Origin: Isoetes taiwanensis
Lineage: Eukaryota > Streptophyta > Lycopodiopsida > Isoetales > Isoetaceae
Direction of reading: 5' to 3'
NCBI GenBank assembly: GCA_021234155.1
Contig: JAJEKV010000004.1
Coordinates: 18,787,310 to 18,851,309 of the forward strand
Length of the DNA: 64,000 nt
Part shown: piece after piece, positions 57,045-64,000 of the stretch
How the letters are laid out: the number at the start of each line of letters is the position of its first letter
Position numbering within the stretch: the first letter of the stretch is position 1
Notes under the pieces: generated by a model
Told to the model about the DNA's origin: nothing
Databases searched by the model: none
The model's input: the letters and a program-made list of their open reading frames with translations, nothing else
Translations under genes and position numbers: made by a program

Positions 57045-60000
57045 GCTACTTTCCAAAATTGGGGCAAATTGTACATGTGCGCCCACATTTGCATCTTGAT
57101 CATTAAATTATCTTGCATAGAAAGATTCCTGCTTCCTGGGGTTTCACCACTGCCACAAAAGAAATTTTGTTGAGGCTCTGCAATGAAGCATTCAAGCTTT
57201 GGAACATCGGAGTTAGAGGTACTGGAGTTGGGGCAACTTAAGCTTGATTTGAGTCAAAGATGGATTCCCTTGCCAGAGCACAATTTTTTGAAAATTTTGG
57301 CTGCTTTGTTTCGCCGTGAAGAAGTTTGGCTTTTGGATCTCCATAGAAGTTATTGATTTTAGACGTTTCTTCACAGGATAAAAGGGAAAAGCGAGTGTTG
57401 TTGCGTTGTGCTGTCCCCTGTTCGTATACGATGCTCCCATCGCATAAGTACCCGGAGTTCATCCCTCTGTCAACGCACACGCCGACAGAGGCCGTCCACC
57501 TAGCACCGAACCCTTGCTATCTGACATGGAATCGATGGGGAAGAATGGACGTGTCATTCATCCCGTCTCCCTCGGGATCATCCTAACTGCGAAAGTGTGA
57601 ATCAATATAAGCACGTAGCAGCAAATACACATGGCTCCATCTCCAAGGGTGGCTCACCATAACACACATCTGTAACAACAACATCAGTAATACCAACATA
57701 AGGGAGATCCTACCTATGGCTCAAGCTCCAGGGGTTCGACTGGAGGCTTGGGTCTCTAGAGGTCAAAGCAGACATAGTTTATAACAATGGACTTGGTTGA
57801 TATAACAAGGTCGTTAGGTAGTCCGCTCCATCGACCCCTCCTGTGCATACTTTGCAGATTAGGATGATAAGTCTTGGGACTGGACCGTAGCCTGTCGTGT
57901 GCATAGCCAAAAAAACTACTCCTGGGTTGCATCTCCTGGGTTCCTTTGTTAGGGCTTGTGATCTCAGAATCTATAAGGCCTCTAAGACTAATTTTACATA
58001 CTAATTCAGCTTATTGCCAGACTAGAAGTCGGCATTGCACAAGAGAATAGTCGTTGATTCTTGGCTTGCTCTTGCTCCTCGAAAAGCGTCCATGCTCCTG
58101 TTTGGGCTTCTGGCAATGCGGAATGGCGCTAGCACTCGGAATAGCGCTTGGAAGTTGGAATGCGGAAAGGGAAAAGGTTTAGGGTTTCCCTTTGGCTCCT
58201 TTTACATGATCCTTTTAGGGTTAGGGCCAAAAGGTCATGTGGGGCAAATGCACATTTAAAAGACATGTGCAACCTAAGAAGTTGCCCCTAGGGCGCAACC
58301 CTTTACGGTCTCTAAGTACATGTCGTCAGGACGACATGTACAAGTGATGTGGCAATATAATATACATATTCATACCGTATATTATGCTGGAACGTCACAT
58401 GCGCCCTATTGTAATTTTGAAGGACTGGAATATTGGCCGCTGCAAAAAAAAAAATCGTCAAGACGGTAAATACTGATTTGCTCAGCATTTGATAGCGATC
58501 TTGATTTGCTCGACAAAGATCCTGCCACAGATGTATATCAGCTACAAGAAAGGGGAGAATTAGCATAGCCAATCAAATCATGGAGCCCAAAATCTGGAGC
58601 TGGCTTCCGAAGGATTGTGTGGAGGGGATTCTGGGCCACGATAACAGTTTTAAGAGTATTTAAAATGAAGCATGTCACAAATAAATGGAATTGATTCATA
58701 TTCTCAGGGTCTTTTTTGGCTCTACAATTCGGAACTCCCAGCCTTCTGCTATGCAGACAACTTCACTTTCATCTAATGCAAATGGTACTTCTGACCATAG
58801 TAAAACTTCCAATCTTTATTCGCCAGTTTCTGTTGTATCAGCAGTGTATGTTTGCTTTATTATGGAAATCATGTTGCAGAATGCTCCCTGATTTGTATGT
58901 GTGCAACGGTTTATGATTCTTGCATAGAATCCTGGAGAATGGCATCATACCATGTCCATTACAGATGTTAAATTTGGATCGAGAACCAGGGACTAGGTGT
59001 TTGGAAGATTATTTCCGCATTATTGATTTGCCATATGGGTTGTGTTTTTCAGATTTCTATAGCTCTGCTTATATCAACCTATAGAACAAAGCCATGCTCT
59101 TTTATATTAACCTACAAAACCAAAGCATCAAGTACAGAAACTTCAAATTGTACCTCCAAATTCAGGACTGACCTACAGATGCTCTGGTACCCAAGAACAC
59201 TTACAACCTTCTACCTATTTTTAGACTGTATCTTCTATAATCTATAAGTTGTCTGTAGTCGGTTACTATTTCCTGATTTTCAGTGTCTTAGCTAAATATA
59301 ACACTAGCGGTCTCTTCCTATATTCCTACATGTTTGTTAGGAATACGAGCAAGTCTTTCAAACTTCGTAGTTGCCTATAGTGCTAGTCAATACTATTGGC
59401 ATTTCCTGCCCTAATCACAAGCTATTACCAACATATGTAACATATTTTCCCATCGAAGATCATATTCTTACAACTCGTAGCTCTTGCTCTTGCAACTACA
59501 ACATCCTATATAAGTTCTACATATAAGTTCTACGTCAAAAACTTCTACATATTAATCATGGTAATGACTCTAAATTTTTCCTCAAAGATCTTACCATTTA
59601 ATTTCATCTACATTGCGGATCTAAATAGTAATAATCAATATATAACATTTCTTACATGTCTAAGAACATCTTTCGCACCATTCCAAAGATATATAAATCC
59701 CCCTCTGCATTTCCAGAACATCTTTCACGCTATTACACAGATATACAAATTTCCCTTTGCAGGAGTAAGTCGAGGAAAAGAAATATTTGCGGCCACCACA
59801 ATAAATTTCTTGTATTCTAAATAATTTCACTTGTATTCTTAATAATTAAGGAAGAAAAATGGAGAAGAGAAATATTCGCGACCACCGCAATAAATTTCTT
59901 GTATTCTAAATAATTTCACTTGTATTCTAAACAATTTCAGAATAAACTAACGCCCATGCATCAAATTGAGATGCCTTCAGAACTTAATAGAAAAAGTGTT

Positions 60001-60080
60001 GTTCCCTATAGATCATTATATGTGATATATCGTATTTTACACTGGTACGCTCTGTCCCTACACGGCACTCCCAGGATATG
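57045..60080. other. Spacer with a hairpin and a short tandem repeat
   Basis: No protein I recognise. A GGGTTGCCC-type hairpin lies at 58281-58302. Positions about 59772-59842 and 59855-59928 are two direct copies of a unit of about 72 bp (AATAAATTTCTTGTATTC common to both). Positions 57600-58000 have the look of retroelement LTR sequence but match nothing else here. Confidence 0.4.
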
Positions 60081-60084
60081 GTGG

Positions 60085-63010
60085 CTAGACCATTTGGCAG
60101 GCAGCTGGTCCAGCTCTGCCAGGTCTTTGACATGGTAATTTGTAATGGTATGCAGCGATGGCCACACTCAGGGGGTGTTACTTGCAGGAGTGATAGGCAG
60201 GATGGGGGAGCTAGTGTGTTGGATTACCTTCGCCCGCCGTAGCGAAGACTTGACATGGTTACACACTTCTCCATTGGCACAAGCTACCACGGGGATGAGG
60301 AGGCTTTGTCGGATCACTACCCGCTTTATGTCATCTTTGAATTGGGAGCACTCAATAGTGGAGACACCGCAAAGGGGGCGGGAGGTTACCATATATCCCA
60401 CGCTATCGGGCGGTGGGCGGATGAATCGTGTTGGCGCGGGAGTTTCTGGGGGTTTGATAGCTTCTACACACCGCAAGACAGGTGTGCATGGTTGGTGAGG
60501 GCGCCATACCGCTTGGGGATTCCTTTGCGGTGAAGGGCCCTCCAAGGAGGGGACACCGCGCATTTCCCCGAGAACCCGTGGTTTGATGTCGATTGCAAGG
60601 CTCTAAAGAGCCGGCCATTAAACAGGTCATAGATCCACGGTTGCGCCACAGGCCCCGCAAGACTATAAGCTCTTCCTAAAAAGCCAAGAAGGGAAGATAC
60701 ATGGCGAAAACCCGTGGAGCCTTTTGACATGCTCATGGCGCAGAGCCAAAAGCTTTTTGGCGTGGGTGTTATACCGAAGCGCCCGGTGGCTGGTAATGTA
60801 AGTGTGGAGCAATGGATGCATCGCTGCGGGGAGTTATATGACCCCCGTGAGCTAATGCCGGGGTCCCGGATCGTAGGAGGAGGTGTCTTGCAGCTCACGC
60901 GGGAGGATGTCCAAAGAGGGTCTCGTGCATCCGGCGAATGGCAAGGCAAAGGATTTACAGGGCTGCAGGCCGAAATTTGAAATGGGGTGGCCCATCGTGG
61001 TAGGGCCCCCGACGGTGATCATTAACCGTGCTCGAGCGGCGAGGGCTCCCCGAGAGTGGATGGTTAGTAAGGTTGTTCCCGTGCATAAAGGGGTATATCT
61101 GGATGAGCCGCGAATGCGGATGATTATGGTAAGCTCATTTGCTTGCAAAGCTCTGGCGGGTCTTTGGAGAAGAAACTCACTAAGTGGGCCGAGGAGGTAG
61201 GGGTGCGGGCAATGGCCAGTGCGGGGGCTTTAGCCCGGCTCACTCCACGACAGACCATATCTTCACTTTGAGAGTGTTGATGGAGGCAAAGCCGGAATCT
61301 TGTGACGGACTTGTATTCTTTGCTTTGTAGATTTTAAGATCGCATATGATACCGTCCCCGAGACATCTTTGTGGCGAGAGGTTGCAAGAATTGCGAGTTC
61401 CACAAGAGTTGCGAATGGGGTGCACCAGCTTTATGATGGGATTTATCTTTTCGACCGCTTATGAAGATCTACGGTAGCTAGCACTATGGGAGTTAAGCGG
61501 GGGCTGCCCATTGTCTCCAACGCTTTTGGGTTGTACATTGATAGCTTGGAGACGTGGATGCGGCACCATGGGGAGCCGGGGTGCAATTATCCGAGGCGAC
61601 CTCTGTGAGCCAGCTTACTATATGCGGATGATGTAGCTTTGCTAGCCCACACGGCCATCGGTATGCAAAGGCATTTGGATGCCCTCAATGGGTTACGTGG
61701 GGCAACGGGAATGACAAAGGAACTTGCACAAAACTAAGCTTCTCGCGATCCCCGTCCTCGCAACACCCTATCCCGGGAGTTATATTACAGGGGGCGGGGA
61801 AGTGGAGATGGTGCGAGCTTCAAGTATCCGGGAATTGATTTCACTACTAACATGCTTTGTGGGATGAGTGTGTGGAGAGGAGAGCCGCGGTCTGTTGGAA
61901 GGCTTTATATGCGGTGCAAAAACGCGTGTTGCCGGATAGATCTCTCGCGGATCAGCGAGGAGAGCCCACCCGCTTAGGGCTTTGGTCGAGCGGTCTTTGC
62001 TATATGGGGTGGAGGTTTGGGGCCCAGCAGCTTAGCAAAACACGTGGGATATGTTGGAAAGGGTGCAAAACGCTTTCTTGACATATAGCTTGGGGTGAAG
62101 GACACCGCACTGTATCGATTTTGTTGTATGAGACGGTTCGCCCTTTACAAAGATACGCTATCTTGAGCATCTTACTTGCTTCCATAAGGTGGATGGGATG
62201 GATGAGCATCGCTTGCCCCCACAGCCGCGGTTGTTAACGCAGGGGCCCCCAATGCAATGAAGAGGGTATGGCACGAGCACCGTAAGGGATGGTTTAGGAG
62301 GTGGTCTATGGATTACCAAATGATGGTGGCACCGGGCATTCCTCGATCTTGCTGAGAATGGGCAATTGGATGCGGGCTATCTTTGCCACCACCTCGTGGG
62401 ATGCCTCTACTCTTGCAAAGCCCAAGACAGAGCACTATCACGCTTTCATTAATCCCTACCTTGAGCATGGACCCCATCGGTGCCAGAAAGCACACATCTC
62501 GTGAAGAAACGGAGAGCTATTGCCGCCATAAGGGCGGGTTCCCATTACCTCGAATTGAAACAGTTATTTGGGGGTGAATGGCGCACGGGATCCCCGGGGA
62601 GGAGAGGATATGTCGGTGTTGTGAGATGCACGCCATAGAGGATGAGCACCATGCCCTCCAAAATGATTGATATGCCCATGTCCGAAAGCAAAGGCACACC
62701 GATCTTAAATGCTATGACACACCGCTACATCGGGCCGCATCACCTATGGTAGCGCGACTGGGAGCTTACATCCTGCAGATTTCGGCCATCAGACTTGCTC
62801 TTCGGGGCATGGTATTTGAGAGCCTACTGTTAGGGTTTTTCCTCCCAAGTGGGGGTTTTTTCATCCCGGTAGTAGGTTCTACTGTACAGTTACATTGTTT
62901 GTTTTTGGTGTTGAGGTTTTTGGCTTTTTTGCCTGTTCTCTGCATGTACCGTCTCATAGGCCTCTGGCCTCCGTGGACGTTAAAATAAGCTTCATTCCTT
63001 CCTTCCTTCC
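60085..63010 (+). mobile_element. Non-LTR retrotransposon of a second clade (endonuclease plus RT), decayed
   Basis: It is GC-richer than its surroundings. The plus strand encodes the end of an AP-like endonuclease: GRQLVQLCQVFDMVICNG, and ALSDHYPLYVIF after a frameshift. The RT follows: MIMVSSFACKALAGLW, FFALFVDFKIAYDTVP, and the catalytic box LLYADDVALLAHTAIGMQ, then FKYPGIDF. A C-terminal Cys/His motif is partly readable near 62600-62680 (CRCCEMHAIEDEHHAL). Stops and frameshifts are frequent. The 3' end CTCCGTGGACGTTAAAATAA is followed by CTTC repeats at about 62995-63012 rather than poly(A), as in RTE-like and related clades. The same end occurs at about 10140 and 25465. Confidence 0.8.
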
Positions 63011-63329
63011 TTCACTCATTATTTGAAGTACAATATAAATAAGAAAACCTCTTATCACCAAAATCAAGCAACAATAGGTATGTGAGCTTAAATTTCAAAT
63101 CCCACTTTGTCTTGTTTCCAATAGTTGGCTGGCATAAGGTATGCACCAACAAACCATGCAGGTGGAACAAACTTCAGATTGAGGTGGTTCAATATTTGCA
63201 ATCACCATCTCAGATGCATGAATTGTCTTGTTCGATATCTAGCTTGTAATAAGAATGAAGCTGGCAAAGGTCAAATGCTGACCTCAAAAAGTTTTATTAC
63301 CATGTGATTTCTGTCATCCAGGAACCTGC

Positions 63330-64000
63330 TTAATATCCCTCCTCCTCGCATTGCTCCTTTATCTGAGCCATAAGTTCTTTCAATACACGAGGATAACTTG
63401 TTATAATGCAGTCGACACCACTAAACAGTATTTCTTCCATTATATGCTTTTCATTCACTGTCCAAACATAGACTTTCTTGTTTGCCCTGTCAACCACTAT
63501 CATCATTAGCTGTAGCCTCTTATAAAGCATGTTATATCAAACGAACCTATGAAGATTTAATGCAGCTGTAGCGTTGACTAAGCCATGATATATCCCAACT
63601 ACATCTGCCTCTTCTATACGAGATGCATTCATCATTTGTCCTCCAGAAAAGTCATTCATAACAATGTACCCTGTCTGTAAAATAAGCAAATGTTACTACA
63701 GTGTCAACTTTTTGATAAAATAAAGGAAAACCTGCCATATGATTTGATGACAACTGGACATAAGATTTCACAAAGCCATCTATTTTGGACCATACAACGC
63801 AATTGTTGCATCCAGTGTGGTTGACCTGGTAAAAGAGACAGGTTCTATGTCATATTGCGGAGCAGAAATGGTATTATAAAATTTATCCAAAATACCTACC
63901 ACTGACAAAACTTCCTTTGCAAGGCCATCTTCAAATAAAGGTGGACCAACTTTTACATCAATAACAACTTTCTTCAAGAACCTAGAAACATTCTGGCAAC
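63330..64000 (-). CDS. Glycerophosphodiester phosphodiesterase, GDPD4-like, last four exons (runs off the window)
   Basis: The enzyme hydrolyses glycerophosphodiesters to glycerol 3-phosphate and alcohols. Minus-strand exons are 64000-63900 (partial), 63825-63732, 63670-63547 and 63486-63330 with a TAA stop. All introns are GT-AG, and phases agree across each junction (0, 1, 2). The product reads LKKVVIDVKVGPPLFEDGLA, GCNNCVVWSKIDGFVKSYVQ, AGYIVMNDFSGGQ, DVVGIYHGLVNATAALNLH, then KKVYVWTVNEKHIMEEILFS and GVDCIITSYPRVLKELM. The VYVWTVN and GVDxIITSYP segments are the end of the GDPD TIM barrel, and the combination with NCVVW is typical of the plant GDPD4 branch. The catalytic His and metal-binding acids of the N-terminal half lie outside the window. 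Confidence 0.85.

Noticed and set aside
58035-58259. Plus ORF of 74 codons
   Set aside because: Composed of short sequence repeats (GGAATGCGG-like) with no recognisable domain.

Overview
The window is nuclear DNA of a land plant with a large, repeat-laden genome. The evidence is a chloroplast-type fructose-1,6-bisphosphatase with spliced introns, several decayed PLS-type PPR genes (one still shows an E motif), a plant polyphenol oxidase, a LysM ectodomain, an acyl-carnitine-type mitochondrial carrier exon and a GDPD4-like phosphodiesterase. The low gene density and mix of elements would fit a fern or another seed-free plant, but that is inference; the sequence does not fix the species.

Only two host genes look usable. 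A complete three-exon gene for the second chloroplast FBPase (cpFBPII type) lies at 18558-20531. The last four exons of a GDPD4-like gene lie on the minus strand at 63330-64000. The rest of the host coding material is broken: PPR pseudogenes (about 790-910, 13.1-14.6 kb, 21.6-23.9 kb, 34.7-35.3 kb), a LysM pseudogene (5.0-5.6 kb), an inverted pair of polyphenol oxidase fragments (35.9-45.8 kb) and a mitochondrial carrier exon (49.1-53.5 kb).

Transposons dominate. (1) An L1-type LINE family is present as six 5'-truncated copies, several with mutated RT catalytic motifs. (2) A GC-richer LINE of another clade, with an AP-like endonuclease and a short tandem tail, lies at 60.1-63.0 kb. (3) Two Copia elements have nearly identical LTRs: 36163-41005 (minus) and 49162-53256 (plus, lacking RNase H). 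(4) A 3.9 kb pogo/Tigger-like transposon with TA duplications lies at 41563-45450. (5) One LTR family with LTRs of about 2.5 kb is present as a solo-like LTR at 6950-9820 and as an aberrant element at 28486-31512. (6) Fold-back and TIR elements lie at 2.6-4.05 kb and 17.4-18.5 kb.

The most interesting structures are nested insertions whose empty sites can be read in the same window. The 28486-31512 element interrupts a LINE ORF with a 5-bp duplication, and removing it restores the frame. Its left end is not an LTR start but an inverted LTR end, so both termini are U5-type. The two arms of the polyphenol oxidase inverted duplication are each split by a different transposon, and each arm supplies the empty site for the other. 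A Copia without RNase H, its LTRs differing at one site, splits the carrier exon exactly. A 474-bp identical inverted duplication with a 3-bp microhomology junction lies beside a TIR element whose outer end is 50 bp from the FBPase start codon. Finally, a 67-nt stem-loop module occurs three times with exactly conserved length.
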